From 9FT-COMBO-48-23 sp963754385 (GTDB taxonomy: Bacteria > Chloroflexota > Dehalococcoidia > GIF9 > UBA5629), in contig CAVWGE010000002.1 in the NCBI GenBank assembly GCA_963754385.1, positions 186,001 to 250,000 of the forward strand: a DNA stretch of 64,000 bases, read 5' to 3'. This document shows positions 1-8,811 of this stretch, one piece after another. The number at the start of each line of letters is the position of its first letter. Positions within the stretch are counted from its first letter, which is position 1. The notes below the pieces were generated by a model. It was not told where the DNA came from, did not search any database, and saw nothing but the letters and a program-made list of their open reading frames with translations. Made by a program: the position numbers and the translations under genes.

Positions 1-1022
1 CTGCGTTTAAACGGCTCCATATCAAGGACAGCTTTTCCACCACTCCCACCACCATCCCTGGTCGCCTGTCGCAGCCTCTCCATACCAACCTCGGCTGCTT
101 TCAGCGTCTCTTCACTATAGGTTAACGGGCTGCGGTAATGGGAGCCGAGTATAAACAAGCGGATGGCATCGGGGCTGTAGCGTTCCAGAGCCTTTTTTAC
201 CGTTATCAGATTGCCCAGGGACTTGCTCATTTTATCCTCACCAAACTGCAGCAACCCGTTATGCAGCCAGTATCTGGCAAAGGGGACAGTCCCGGTGAAA
301 CTTTCAGACTGGGTTATCTCATTCTCATGATGAGGGAAGATAAGGTCCTGCCCACCGCCATGTATGTCAAGGCTTTTGCCGAGGTATTTCAACGCCATAG
401 CGCTGCACTCTATATGCCATCCCGGCCTGCCCTGTCCCCAAGGGCTTGGCCAGAAAGGCTCGCCCGGCTTGGCTGCCTTCCATAGGGCAAAATCTAACGG
501 GTACTCTTTCTTGCCCTCTTCAGAAGAACAACTTCGAGATATAATGTCATCCAAAGCCTGGTGAGACAGCTTGCCGTAGCCGGGAAAGTTCTTTACCCTA
601 AAATAGACGCTGCCCTCAGAGTCGTAGGCATATCCTTTAGTTATCAAGCCCTGTATCACCTCAATTATCTTGGGTATTTCCTCAGTCGCCTTTGGATAAA
701 CATGGGCCCGCTCAATATTCAAAGCATCCATGTCCCGAAAATATTCGTCGATATATTTCTCAGCCAGCTCCGATGAGGAAACCCCCAACTGATTCGCCCG
801 GTTTATTATCTTGTCATCGATATCGGTAAAGTTCTGGACATGCTTCACCTTATAGCCTTTGAACTCAAGATAGCGCCTGATGACATCGAACAACACGTAG
901 CTCATAGCATGCCCGATATGGCAATCGTCATAAACGGTAACCCCGCAGACGTAAATATTTACCGTTTTCCCCTTGGGGCGAAACTCTTCTTTTTGCCCCG
1001 ACAGCGTATTAAATACTTTCAT
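1..1022 (-). CDS. cysS: Cysteinyl-tRNA synthetase (3' end beyond window)
   Basis: Class I aminoacyl-tRNA synthetase that charges tRNA-Cys with cysteine in the cytoplasm. Read on the minus strand from ATG at 1022, the protein begins MKVFNTLSGQKEEF. It contains the HIGH-type signature (CHIGHAMSY, about residue 34), the zinc-associated GWHIECS and HGGGQDLIFPHHENE stretches, and the KMSKSLGN motif. About 340 residues are inside the window; the C-terminal part lies off the left edge. It starts 16 bp downstream of cysE, the common cysE-cysS pairing, so it is probably the last gene of the radA operon. Plus-strand open frames over it (138-1049) are shadows. Confidence 0.95.
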   Translation of the reverse strand, partial: MKVFNTLSGQKEEFRPKGKTVNIYVCGVTVYDDCHIGHAMSYVLFDVIRRYLEFKGYKVKHVQNFTDIDDKIINRANQLGVSSSELAEKYIDEYFRDMDALNIERAHVYPKATEEIPKIIEVIQGLITKGYAYDSEGSVYFRVKNFPGYGKLSHQALDDIISRSCSSEEGKKEYPLDFALWKAAKPGEPFWPSPWGQGRPGWHIECSAMALKYLGKSLDIHGGGQDLIFPHHENEITQSESFTGTVPFARYWLHNGLLQFGEDKMSKSLGNLITVKKALERYSPDAIRLFILGSHYRSPLTYSEETLKAAEVGMERLRQATRDGGGSGGKAVLDMEPFKR

Positions 1023-1038
1023 CTATCTTCTCCGAAGG

Positions 1039-1695
1039 TTAATGTTTAGCAGCCTTCCTGGCACCAGCCCGCCTGCCTCTTAAGGGCTTTTCCAGTTCAG
1101 CAACCCTTTTTTCCAGAGTCTCAAGCTTCTCCCAAACCGGGTCGGGCAATTTCTCCACAGTATCGGTGTCAGGGTTACGAATCTCAACCACTCGACCGGG
1201 CACACCGACAACAGTGGCATTAGCCGGCACCGAAGTTATCACCACCGAACCGGCGCCGACCTTAACATTATTACCGATGGTGATGGCTCCGATAAGCTTC
1301 GACCCGGCGCCCACGACCACATTGTTGCCTAAAGTCGGATGCCTCTTCTTTTTCAATAAGCTCGTGCCGCCCAGAGTAACTCCCTGGTACAAGGCAACAT
1401 TGTCCTTTATTTCGGACGTCTCCCCGATTACAACCCCCATGCCATGGTCGATGAAAAAGCCTTCTCCAATCTTAGCCCCGGGGTGGATTTCAATCCCTGT
1501 AAAGAAACGGCTGATATGCGAAATGAGGCGAGGAAAAAACGGCACATGCCAGTTCCACAGGGTGTGGGCCAGCCGGTGAAACTGCCGGGCATGAAAGCCG
1601 GGATAGACGAAAAAGACCTCCCAGGCATTTCTGGCTGCCGGGTCGTGCTCAAAGACCGACTGTATATCTCTTTTGATGCTCTTTATGATATTCAT
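1039..1695 (-). CDS. cysE: Serine O-acetyltransferase
   Basis: Transfers acetyl from acetyl-CoA to L-serine, giving O-acetylserine, the first step of cysteine synthesis. The 218-residue protein has a helical N-terminal part followed by left-handed beta-helix hexapeptide repeats (IHPGAKIGEGFFIDHGMGVVIGE, written here only as landmarks around residues 90-115: HPGAKIG, FIDHGMG, VVIGET) and the family GVTLGGT segment. The length fits the short CysE type. The C-terminus is a charged tail (RGRRAGARKAAKH). It sits directly upstream of cysS, linking cysteine supply to cysteinyl-tRNA formation. The start at 1695 (MNIIKSIKRDI) is the only sensible one for the N-terminal helix. Confidence 0.95.
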   Translation of the reverse strand: MNIIKSIKRDIQSVFEHDPAARNAWEVFFVYPGFHARQFHRLAHTLWNWHVPFFPRLISHISRFFTGIEIHPGAKIGEGFFIDHGMGVVIGETSEIKDNVALYQGVTLGGTSLLKKKRHPTLGNNVVVGAGSKLIGAITIGNNVKVGAGSVVITSVPANATVVGVPGRVVEIRNPDTDTVEKLPDPVWEKLETLEKRVAELEKPLRGRRAGARKAAKH

Positions 1696-1789
1696 TTTCT
1701 CACAGGGTTATCATTTTGGCTTTTGATATTTTTGTTTTGGCGATTATCTCTTAACAACAAGGGGGAAACGGGAAAGCAACATGTTAACG

Positions 1790-2194
1790 TTAGAACTTGA
1801 AGATTTTAGCATTCAGTTCCCATGTGTTCATATCGACGGAACCATCCACGACGCCTTGAGTTGAGTTTAGCCACCCTAACTCCTTTGACCCAGTATGATA
1901 GGTTAGGGACCCTTTGACGGCATAGCGCCCCTCTTGAATAACTGTCAAGAACCCTGACACTTCAACCGAAATTCGGTCGCCTCCGTCTGCGGTAATAACA
2001 CCGTGAACATGTATAACTCCTATACCATCAGGGCGAAATAGCACATAATCTACCCCCTCAACCTTTCCATGTATGCTTGGCCCACTTACCTCTCCAGTAA
2101 AAGGCACGTCAATCCTCGTTCCTTCGGGTACAGAGCCTATAATCACTAGAGGCAAAAGCTTAAGCTTCTCTTCATACAGCATCTCTCCTTGCAT
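1790..2194 (-). CDS. DUF3237 family protein
   Basis: Small protein of about 134 residues resembling the DUF3237 family, a beta-barrel-like domain of unknown function. The family-like stretch GKVEGVDYVLFRPDGIGVIHVHG followed by a short strand-rich C-terminus can be seen (landmarks: VDYVLFRPDG, VHGVIT). I chose ATG at 2194 rather than the longer frame from 2215 because a strong GGAGGAG ribosome binding site lies 5 nt upstream of it. It lies between ispF and cysE on the same strand with gaps of 67 and 94 bp, so it is probably co-transcribed. No catalytic motif is evident and no function is claimed. Confidence 0.7.
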   Translation of the reverse strand: MQGEMLYEEKLKLLPLVIIGSVPEGTRIDVPFTGEVSGPSIHGKVEGVDYVLFRPDGIGVIHVHGVITADGGDRISVEVSGFLTVIQEGRYAVKGSLTYHTGSKELGWLNSTQGVVDGSVDMNTWELNAKIFKF

Positions 2195-2261
2195 GTAACT
2201 CCTCCTCTCTTTCAATCTCTAACTTCTTAGACTGTTGTCTATGGGTAATCGCCCTTATTTT

Positions 2262-2735
2262 TTATTTTTCTTCAACCATTGCCACTGCGCAGGCAGTTAT
2301 GCCCTCTCCCCTGCCCACAAAACCCAAGCCATCGGTGGTAGTTGCCTTGACCATCACCTGTTTTAAATCAATTCCCAGCGTCCGGCTCAGGCGGCGGCGC
2401 ATATCTTCGATGAAAGGCGAAATTTTGGGCTGTTGGGCAGCCACGACGGCATCTATGTTACCGACCTTGAAACCCTTAGCTTTGAGCATCTTATTTACCT
2501 CGTCCAGCAAAACTAGGCTGGAGATATCTTTATACTTGGCGTCCTCCGATGGAAACTGGCTGCCGATATCTCGCAAGCCAGCGGCACCGAGCAGAGCGTC
2601 CATTATAGCATGGGTCAACACATCAGCATCACTATAGCCCGATAGCCCTTTATCAAACTGAATCTCCACTCCGCCCAGAATCAACCTGCGCCCCGGGACC
2701 AGCGGATGTACATCATAGCCAATTCCGACCCGCAT
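2262..2735 (-). CDS. ispF: 2-C-methyl-D-erythritol 2,4-cyclodiphosphate synthase
   Basis: MEP-pathway enzyme converting 4-diphosphocytidyl-2-C-methylerythritol 2-phosphate to the cyclic diphosphate with loss of CMP. The 157-residue protein has the IspF N-terminal metal motif GYDVHPL (Asp and His at about residues 8 and 10), GYSDADVLTHAIMDALLGA with the second metal-binding His, and the C-terminal ATTTDGLGFVGRGEGI stretch. Length is exactly that of the family. Its ATG follows the ispD stop by one base (TAGcATG), so the two are translationally coupled and act at neighbouring steps. Confidence 0.97.
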   Translation of the reverse strand: MRVGIGYDVHPLVPGRRLILGGVEIQFDKGLSGYSDADVLTHAIMDALLGAAGLRDIGSQFPSEDAKYKDISSLVLLDEVNKMLKAKGFKVGNIDAVVAAQQPKISPFIEDMRRRLSRTLGIDLKQVMVKATTTDGLGFVGRGEGITACAVAMVEEK

Positions 2736-2736
2736 G

Positions 2737-3417
2737 CTATTTCTTCCCGGCTATAATTTCAGCCAAAGCAAAATCTTCAGCAGTGGTTATCTTTATATTG
2801 CCGTAAGACCCCATATAAAGCTTCACTTTGTATCCCAGTTGCTCAACCATGCTGGCATCGTCAGTAACATCGCCTTTTATTTGCTCGTGAGCTTTAGTTA
2901 TTATATCAAAGCGGAAAACCTGAGGCGTCTGCACTGCCCACAATTCCTGACGATTGAGCGTTTCCCTGACCATAAGGTCACTATCACCAATTTTGATGGT
3001 GTCCTTAACCGGAACCGCCGCCACCGCTGCCCCGGTGCTTTGAGCCGCCTCTAATCCATGACGAATCAAGTCCGGAGTCAAAAAGGGACGGGCTCCATCA
3101 TGAACAATTACCCATTCACAGCTCTTCAGCTTATTGAGCCCCTGTCTGACAGAGTCCTGTCGCCGCTTACCACCAGGGCACACCTCTACCACTTTAGACC
3201 AGCCCCTTTCAGCGGCTAATCTCCGCCCCAAATCCAACTTATCCTCATTTAAGACGACTACTATCCGGCTGACCAGTTCACAGCTTTGACAGATATCCAC
3301 CGACCAGGCAAGCAAAGGTTTACCAGCCAGAGACGAAAAGACTTTGTCCATCCCCATTCGCCGGCTGCTGCCAGCGCCGGCAATGACAACTCCTGTTTGC
3401 GACATGCGGCTCTTCAT
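2737..3417 (-). CDS. ispD: 2-C-methyl-D-erythritol 4-phosphate cytidylyltransferase
   Basis: MEP-pathway enzyme joining CTP and methylerythritol 4-phosphate. The nucleotidyltransferase signature AGAGSSRRMGMDK (near the N-terminus) and the catalytic-site stretches VHDGARPFL and DDASMVEQLG are present. The open frame extends upstream to 3450, overlapping radA, but I chose ATG at 3417 (MKSRMSQTG) because an AGGG ribosome binding site precedes it and it starts 10 bp after the radA stop. An alternative start is MSQTG at 3405. It is followed immediately by ispF. Confidence 0.95.
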   Translation of the reverse strand: MKSRMSQTGVVIAGAGSSRRMGMDKVFSSLAGKPLLAWSVDICQSCELVSRIVVVLNEDKLDLGRRLAAERGWSKVVEVCPGGKRRQDSVRQGLNKLKSCEWVIVHDGARPFLTPDLIRHGLEAAQSTGAAVAAVPVKDTIKIGDSDLMVRETLNRQELWAVQTPQVFRFDIITKAHEQIKGDVTDDASMVEQLGYKVKLYMGSYGNIKITTAEDFALAEIIAGKK

Positions 3418-3427
3418 CCGGATACCC

Positions 3428-4810
3428 TCACTTCTTCGGTGGTCTGACAAGACCCAGTCGCAGGGCTTCAGCTACAGTGGCTGCTTTCAGAAGTTCAATA
3501 CCCTTCACATCGAATGAAATTTTATGCGAGGTCTCAGGAATCAGGCAGCGCTTAAAGCCCAACCTGGCTGCTTCGCTAAGTCGCCTCTCCAATTGAGACA
3601 CGGCTCTAAGCTCACCACTCAACCCTACCTCACCAAGGGCTACAAGCCCCTGGGCAACCCGAGCGTCACGCTGGCTCGACGCGACTGCTAAAGCAATGCC
3701 TAAGTCAGCAGCCGGCTCACCGACCTTCATACCGCCGATAACGTTGGTTATGACGTCTTGATTGGAAAGGTTGACTCCAGCCCGCCTGGTAAGCACAGCC
3801 GCTATTAGAAGCAACCGATTGAAATCCACACCGTTAGCAATCCGCCGTGGGGGAGCAAAACTCGCCACGCTGGTTAAAGCCTGGATTTCCACCAGCAGAG
3901 GACGGCTACCCTCAAATGTCGGCACCACAGCCGAACCAACTGCTCCATCACGATGCGAAGCCAGAAAAGCTTCAGACGGGTTAGATACCTCTGTTAAACC
4001 ACCACCACCCATCTCAAAAACGCCCACCTCGTTGGTGGAGCCAAAACGATTCTTGGTGCTCCGCAATATCCGATAGCTGCTAAAGGTCTCACCCTCGAGA
4101 TAAAGAACCACATCGACAATATGCTCTAACAGTCTAGGTCCGGCTATAGCGCCGTCCTTGGTTACATGTCCGGTAATGAGTACGGGGATATCGGCTCGTT
4201 TTGCCCATCTCATAAGCCTCAAGGTACATTCCCGTATTTGACCTACACTACCCGGTGCTCCAGTCAGCTCCTCTATATAAACAGTCTGAACAGAATCGAC
4301 AACCACCAGATTCGGAGATAACTCTCCCAATCTTCCCAGTATAGCCTCAAGATTAGTCTCGGGAAGAATGTAAAGCCTGTCACCGCCTACCCCCAGACGT
4401 TCCGACCTCAGCTTAATCTGCTGGGATGACTCCTCGCCGGAAACGTACACTACCGTACCCCCTCGCTCAGCCACCGCCGACGAGGCTTGAAGCAACAGGG
4501 TGGACTTTCCGATGCCCGGGTCACCACCAATAAGAACCAAAGAGCCGGTCACCAGCCCACCACCCAGAACTCGATTAAACTCAGTAAAAGGAAAGCTCAG
4601 CCGGGGATATGCTTCAGTTTTCAGCTTGGAAAGCTCACGGGGTGCATTTTCCTCTGTATGTAACCAGGTAGCTACTTGGCTGGGGGCGGTAACAACGGTT
4701 TCCACGAAGCTATTCCACTCCTGGCAGCCAGGACAACGGCCCAGCCACTTCGGACTCTCCTTGCCACACTGCTGGCAAACAAAGACAGCCTTGGATTTGG
4801 GCTTATTCAA
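3428..4810 (-). CDS. radA: DNA repair protein RadA
   Basis: RecA-like ATPase that promotes branch migration and processing of recombination intermediates. The 460-residue protein has, in order, the N-terminal C4 zinc finger (Cys12, Cys15, Cys26, Cys29), a Walker A loop GGDPGIGKST at about residue 94, the Sms/RadA signature STKNRFGSTNE at about 250, and a C-terminal Lon-protease-like domain ending with LSGELRAVSQLERRLSEA. The start codon is TTG at 4810, preceded by a GGGG-type Shine-Dalgarno sequence; no ATG would keep the zinc finger. First gene of a run with ispD, ispF, DUF3237, cysE and cysS. Confidence 0.96.
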   Translation of the reverse strand: MNKPKSKAVFVCQQCGKESPKWLGRCPGCQEWNSFVETVVTAPSQVATWLHTEENAPRELSKLKTEAYPRLSFPFTEFNRVLGGGLVTGSLVLIGGDPGIGKSTLLLQASSAVAERGGTVVYVSGEESSQQIKLRSERLGVGGDRLYILPETNLEAILGRLGELSPNLVVVDSVQTVYIEELTGAPGSVGQIRECTLRLMRWAKRADIPVLITGHVTKDGAIAGPRLLEHIVDVVLYLEGETFSSYRILRSTKNRFGSTNEVGVFEMGGGGLTEVSNPSEAFLASHRDGAVGSAVVPTFEGSRPLLVEIQALTSVASFAPPRRIANGVDFNRLLLIAAVLTRRAGVNLSNQDVITNVIGGMKVGEPAADLGIALAVASSQRDARVAQGLVALGEVGLSGELRAVSQLERRLSEAARLGFKRCLIPETSHKISFDVKGIELLKAATVAEALRLGLVRPPKK

Positions 4811-4884
4811 ATTATCAACCCCTCAATCACCGGAGACTCTACACGGCCATTACCTAGTATATCAGTTACTAAAAGAGCCTTCAC

Positions 4885-4966
4885 TGTCATTGCGAGGCAC
4901 GAAGTGCCGCGGCAAACTCGGTTGTGGGAAATCAAAAGAGATTGCTTCGCTTCGCTCGCATTGGCA
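4885..4966. repeat. Dispersed TGTCATTGCGAG-type palindromic repeat
   Basis: Intergenic element between radA and the clpC terminator. It begins TGTCATTGCGAGGCACGAAG and ends in an inverted half (GAGATTGCTTCGCTTCGCTCGCA), so the ends can pair. The same TGTCATT(G/C)...GAG...GGCAATCT layout recurs at 33122-33223, so this is a dispersed family of non-coding repeats. A 71-codon open frame across it on the minus strand is judged not to be a gene. Confidence 0.7.
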
Positions 4967-5020
4967 GGCAGAGACTGCCAGATACCACCCAAAAAATCAT
5001 CCATAGCCGAATTAAATATC

Positions 5021-5061
5021 AAAAAGGGCGGGGGTTATCACTTCATGATTAAGCCCGCCCT
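5021..5061 (-). terminator. Rho-independent terminator after clpC
   Basis: On the minus strand a GC-rich stem (GGGCGGG pairing with CCCGCCC, with extra TTAATCA/TGATAA pairing inside) is followed by a run of five T. It lies about 45 bp past the clpC stop and fits an intrinsic terminator. It also separates clpC from the radA operon. Confidence 0.75.
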
Positions 5062-5105
5062 CAGTACAGGAAATCTGTTTAGAGTATAGATTTAAGAGAT
5101 GCAAA

Positions 5106-8100
5106 TCACCTTTTATACTTTCTCTCACCAGGCAAAGTCCCAGCAACGGCTCGGATTACAATTTCCTCACCGTCACAATCTACCACCAAAGTATCTTCAG
5201 AACTGAACTTGCCACGGAGTAAAGCATTAGAAAGCTTATCCTCAATCTCGCTCTGAACTATTTTACTCAAGATACGCATACCGTCAGCTGGATCAAAAGC
5301 CAATTTATTGAGATGATCCGCCGCCGTTTCAGTAACTTCAAAACTTATGTTCTTATCCTGTAGCGATTTAGCTGCGGGAATCTGATCACTAATAATGTGC
5401 TGCCACCCCTCCTTAGTAAGAATCAACTGCATTAGAAATCTCTTCTCGTTACAGTCTACCTTCACCATTGTTTCATCTGGCACAGGATTGCTACGCATCA
5501 TTTCAGAAAGCACAGGCTCAATCTCATTCTTAATCACCTCGCTTGCGGAGCGCACAGTATTATTAGTGGAATCAAAAGCTAATTGATTCAGATGATCTCC
5601 GGCCGCTTCAGTGACTTCAAAACCTAGGTTCTTGTCTGCAAATGATTTAGCCTCCGGGATTTGATCACTAATGATCCTCTCCCATCCCTTCTTACTGTAC
5701 TGACAGGCACGAATAAGCTCAGCACTCCATATCACTGTCGTTTCGCCCGGCAGCATTGGGTTGGTGCGCGACGTTTCAGATAGGTTAGGCTCGATCTCAT
5801 TCTTGATCACCTCGACTAAGGAACGTATAGTGTGAGTAGTGGGATCATAAGCTAATTCATTTAGAAGAGCCTTAGCCTCACGAGTGTATTCAATATTTAT
5901 GTTATTGTCCGCCAATGAGGCAGCGACTGGACTCAGGCTAATGATAGCTTGTTTCCATCCTTCTTCAGTGAGCATCGGCCGAATCTCAATTTCCTGGCCA
6001 TTATAGTCCACCCTTATCGTTGTACCAGCCGGTAACGGGCTTCTTAGCAGTGCTTCAGAAAGCTTATCCTCAACCTCATTCTGAATGACACGGCGCAAAG
6101 GGCGTGCCCCAAAAGTCGGGTCATAGCCTTTTTCGCCCAGAAAATCCCTGGCAGCATCGGTAATCTCCAGCTTCAGATTCTTCTCGCCTACTGACTTAGC
6201 CACCTGGCTGAGCATCAAATCGACTATTTGGCGAATTTGCTCTTTACTCAGAGAATGGAAAACGACTACTTCATCAATGCGATTTAGAAACTCAGGCAAA
6301 AAGGTCGTCTTTAACTCCGACAGCACTTTCTCCTTCATCTTCTCGTATTCAGTTTGGTGATGTTTGTCCTCATCAGCCCGAGCAGCGAAGCCAATGCTCA
6401 TAACACCTTTTATATGCTTAGCGCCGACGTTGCTCGTCATGACGACTATACTGTTGCGAAAATCAACACGGCGTCCTTTGGCATCGGCCAAGTGACCATC
6501 ATCAAAAATCTGGAGCAATATATTGAAAACATCAGGGTGTGCCTTCTCAATCTCATCAAGCAGTATCACACAATAAGGTTTTCGCCTCACTGCCTCAGTC
6601 AATTGTCCTCCCTCGTCATAGCCTACATATCCCGGCGGAGCGCCAACCAATCTTGCCACGGTATGTCGCTCCATGAACTCAGACATATCGAGACGGACCA
6701 TGGCGTCTTCACTGCCGAACATGAACTCAGCTAGAGCTCTAACCAGCTCAGTCTTACCCACTCCTGTCGGCCCAAGGAAAATAAAGCTACCAATCGGATG
6801 GCGAGGTTCCTTCAAGCCAGCTCGGGCACGCCTCACCGCCTTAGACACAACATTTATAGCCTCGTCTTGACCGACAATGCGGCGGTGCAAAGCCTCTTCC
6901 ATTTGCAGCAGGCGACTGGACTCATCAGTGGTCAAGCGCACTACAGGTACTCCAGTCCACATACTGACCACCTCGGCGATATCTTCCTCGACCACAACTG
7001 GCTTCTCCTGCTGTTTCTCTGCCTCCCACTTTTGCTCCATGCTGCTGATTTTTTCCACCAACTGAACCTCACGATCACGCAGCTCAGCAGCACGCTCATA
7101 TTCTTTAGACGAAATAGCCGTGTCTTTATCACTGCGCACAGTCTCCAGCACACGCCTGGCTTCAGCCAAACCTATAGGTATTCCACCACGCATAATACGA
7201 ACTCGAGATGCAGCCTCATCCATTAAATCGATAGCCTTATCGGGCAAGAACCGGTCTGGTATATATTTAGCCGCTAAAGAAGATGCAGCCTGCAAAGCCT
7301 CATCGCTTATAGTTAACTTATGATGCTCTTCATAACGCGCCTTAATGCCTCGCAGTATATCCAGAGTCTGCTCCACAGTCGGCTCAGCCACCGTTACCGG
7401 TTGAAAACGACGCTCTAAGGCAGCATCTTTCTCAATATACTTGCGGTAATCATCCAAGGTGGTGGCACCAATACACTGGAGTTCACCTCGGGAAAGCGAA
7501 GGTTTCAAGATATTGGAGGCATCGACAGCACCCTCAGCAGCACCGGCACCAACTATGGTATGCAGTTCATCCACAAAAATCACACAATTTCCAGCGCCTT
7601 TTATCTCGTCAATTACCTTCTTCAGCCTTTCTTCAAATTCACCGCGATATTTTGTGCCGGCTACCAACGAACCTATATCGAGAGTCACCAGTCGCTTGCC
7701 CTGTAACGTCTCAGGGACTTCACCTGCCACGATTCGATGCGCCAGACCTTCAACAATCGCTGTTTTGCCGACACCCGGTTCGCCTATAAGCGCCGGGTTG
7801 TTTTTCGTGCGACGGCTTAGTATCTGTATAACTCGCTCAATCTCCTTGTTACGGTTAATAACAGGGTCAAGCTTTCCGGCTCGAGCCGCACCGGTTAGAT
7901 CGATACCAAGCTGGTCTAGGACCGGTGTCCGAGCAGTACCTCGAGCCACAGCACGGGGTTGTTGAGGTGCGCCTTGGCTTAGAACATTGATTATCTCAGC
8001 CTGAGCTTTCTCGAAGGTAACACCAAAGCTTTCCAAAACGCCCACAGCCGCACCATCACGATCACGCAGAAGGCCTAACAGGAGATGCTCAGTGCCTATA

Positions 8101-8414
8101 TAGCTATGGTTCAAACGGCGAGCCTCGTCGACGGCAAGCTCAATGACCCGCTTTGCCCTAGGAGTAAGCCCAACCTCGCCGATTGCAGACCTCTCCCCCC
8201 GCCCTACCACAAACTCCACAGCAGCTCGCACCTTATTAGGAACCACACCCAAATTACCCAAGACTTTACTAGCTACACTTTCCTCTTCAGCCATAAGACC
8301 CAGTAATATGTGCTCAGTATCAATGTAATTGTGTCCAAAACGTTGCGCTTCTTCCTGGGCATGGGTTAGGGCTCGACGAGCTCTCTCTGAGAATTTTTCA
8401 AACCTGCTGGCCAT
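5106..8414 (-). CDS. clpC: ClpC-type AAA+ unfoldase with three extra C-terminal repeats
   Basis: Hsp100 ATPase that unfolds substrates, normally for ClpP. Domains in order: Clp N repeats (about residues 1-150), AAA1 with Walker A GEPGVGKT (about 210), a middle region with a UVR-like motif (EYERAAELRDRE), AAA2 with Walker A GPTGVGKTE, and the D2 small domain (about 721-815, containing YDPTFGARPLRR). A usual ClpC ends near residue 815; this one is 1,102 residues. The extra part (residues about 816-1102, bases 5109-5969) holds three ~92-residue modules, each starting (T/K)-(E/K)-(E/K)-GW and resembling the D2 small domain (for example LNELAYDPTTHTIRS, LNQLAFDSTNNTVRS, LNKLAFDPADGMRIL, then IKNEIEP or VQSEIED). 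The modules lack the GARPLRR arginines. No ctsR or mcsAB lies next to it. Confidence 0.96.
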   Translation of the reverse strand: MASRFEKFSERARRALTHAQEEAQRFGHNYIDTEHILLGLMAEEESVASKVLGNLGVVPNKVRAAVEFVVGRGERSAIGEVGLTPRAKRVIELAVDEARRLNHSYIGTEHLLLGLLRDRDGAAVGVLESFGVTFEKAQAEIINVLSQGAPQQPRAVARGTARTPVLDQLGIDLTGAARAGKLDPVINRNKEIERVIQILSRRTKNNPALIGEPGVGKTAIVEGLAHRIVAGEVPETLQGKRLVTLDIGSLVAGTKYRGEFEERLKKVIDEIKGAGNCVIFVDELHTIVGAGAAEGAVDASNILKPSLSRGELQCIGATTLDDYRKYIEKDAALERRFQPVTVAEPTVEQTLDILRGIKARYEEHHKLTISDEALQAASSLAAKYIPDRFLPDKAIDLMDEAASRVRIMRGGIPIGLAEARRVLETVRSDKDTAISSKEYERAAELRDREVQLVEKISSMEQKWEAEKQQEKPVVVEEDIAEVVSMWTGVPVVRLTTDESSRLLQMEEALHRRIVGQDEAINVVSKAVRRARAGLKEPRHPIGSFIFLGPTGVGKTELVRALAEFMFGSEDAMVRLDMSEFMERHTVARLVGAPPGYVGYDEGGQLTEAVRRKPYCVILLDEIEKAHPDVFNILLQIFDDGHLADAKGRRVDFRNSIVVMTSNVGAKHIKGVMSIGFAARADEDKHHQTEYEKMKEKVLSELKTTFLPEFLNRIDEVVVFHSLSKEQIRQIVDLMLSQVAKSVGEKNLKLEITDAARDFLGEKGYDPTFGARPLRRVIQNEVEDKLSEALLRSPLPAGTTIRVDYNGQEIEIRPMLTEEGWKQAIISLSPVAASLADNNINIEYTREAKALLNELAYDPTTHTIRSLVEVIKNEIEPNLSETSRTNPMLPGETTVIWSAELIRACQYSKKGWERIISDQIPEAKSFADKNLGFEVTEAAGDHLNQLAFDSTNNTVRSASEVIKNEIEPVLSEMMRSNPVPDETMVKVDCNEKRFLMQLILTKEGWQHIISDQIPAAKSLQDKNISFEVTETAADHLNKLAFDPADGMRILSKIVQSEIEDKLSNALLRGKFSSEDTLVVDCDGEEIVIRAVAGTLPGERKYKR

Positions 8415-8470
8415 ATTCGTCCTTGTCCTTTATGCCTCCTGCTGTTCGTTAACCGGCACCGCTAACTAGA

Positions 8471-8499
8471 ATTATAAGTCGTTTGGTTTAACGTGTCAA
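8471..8499 (-). promoter_or_regulatory. Sigma70-type promoter of clpC
   Basis: Minus-strand -35 TTGACA (8494-8499) and -10 TATAAT (8471-8476) with a 17-bp spacer, a perfect match to the vegetative consensus, about 57 bp upstream of the clpC ATG. I see no CIRCE or CtsR-type operator beside it. Confidence 0.85.
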
Positions 8500-8569
8500 A
8501 GCCTCTGGATATTTGGGGTAATGTGTTTTGCATAAAGAAGAACTGACTTTAAGGGGCTTAGGAAAAAAC

Positions 8570-8689
8570 CCCCTGGCAGTGGCATATTTTCCCAAGAAGT
8601 TGCCAACCTAGTATCGTCTGCGCTGAGGCGTTTCACTTCCGTGTTCGGGATGAGAACGGGTGGTTCCACCTCGCTCTAACCGCCAGAGG
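8570..8689 (-). rRNA. rrf: 5S ribosomal RNA (orphan copy)
   Basis: A 120-nt minus-strand sequence with the 5S hallmarks: terminal stem CCTCTGGC pairing with GCCAGGGG, the conserved CCCGTTCTCATCCCGAACAC region (loop C and surrounding), GAAGTGAAACGC, and a final GGGAAAATATGCCACTGCC. No 23S or 16S gene lies beside it: clpC is downstream and a divergent padR gene upstream. It therefore appears to be transcribed as its own unit. Confidence 0.93.
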
Positions 8690-8704
8690 ATAAAATCCAC
8701 CGAT

Positions 8705-8733
8705 AATATACAGCCAAAAGTCTTTTTTGTCAA
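8705..8733 (-). promoter_or_regulatory. Sigma70-type promoter of the 5S rRNA gene
   Basis: Minus-strand TTGACA (8728-8733), 17-bp spacer, TATATT (8705-8710); the -10 ends 15 bp before the 5S 5' end. This supports independent expression of the orphan 5S gene. Confidence 0.8.
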
Positions 8734-8747
8734 ATAAAGCTACCTAC

Positions 8748-8776
8748 TTGACGATAACATCCGCCAATGCTATTCT
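8748..8776 (+). promoter_or_regulatory. Sigma70-type promoter of padR
   Basis: TTGACG (8748-8753), 17-bp spacer, TATTCT (8771-8776), 35 bp before the padR ATG. It is divergent from the 5S promoter, with 14 bp between the two -35 boxes. Confidence 0.65.
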
Positions 8777-8811
8777 TAAGCTAGACTCGATTCTTTAAGC
8801 GAGGTATAGAC

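Noticed and set aside
4807..5022. A 71-codon minus-strand frame upstream of radA
   Set aside because: Most of it is the dispersed TGTCATTGCGAG repeat; no protein similarity is apparent.
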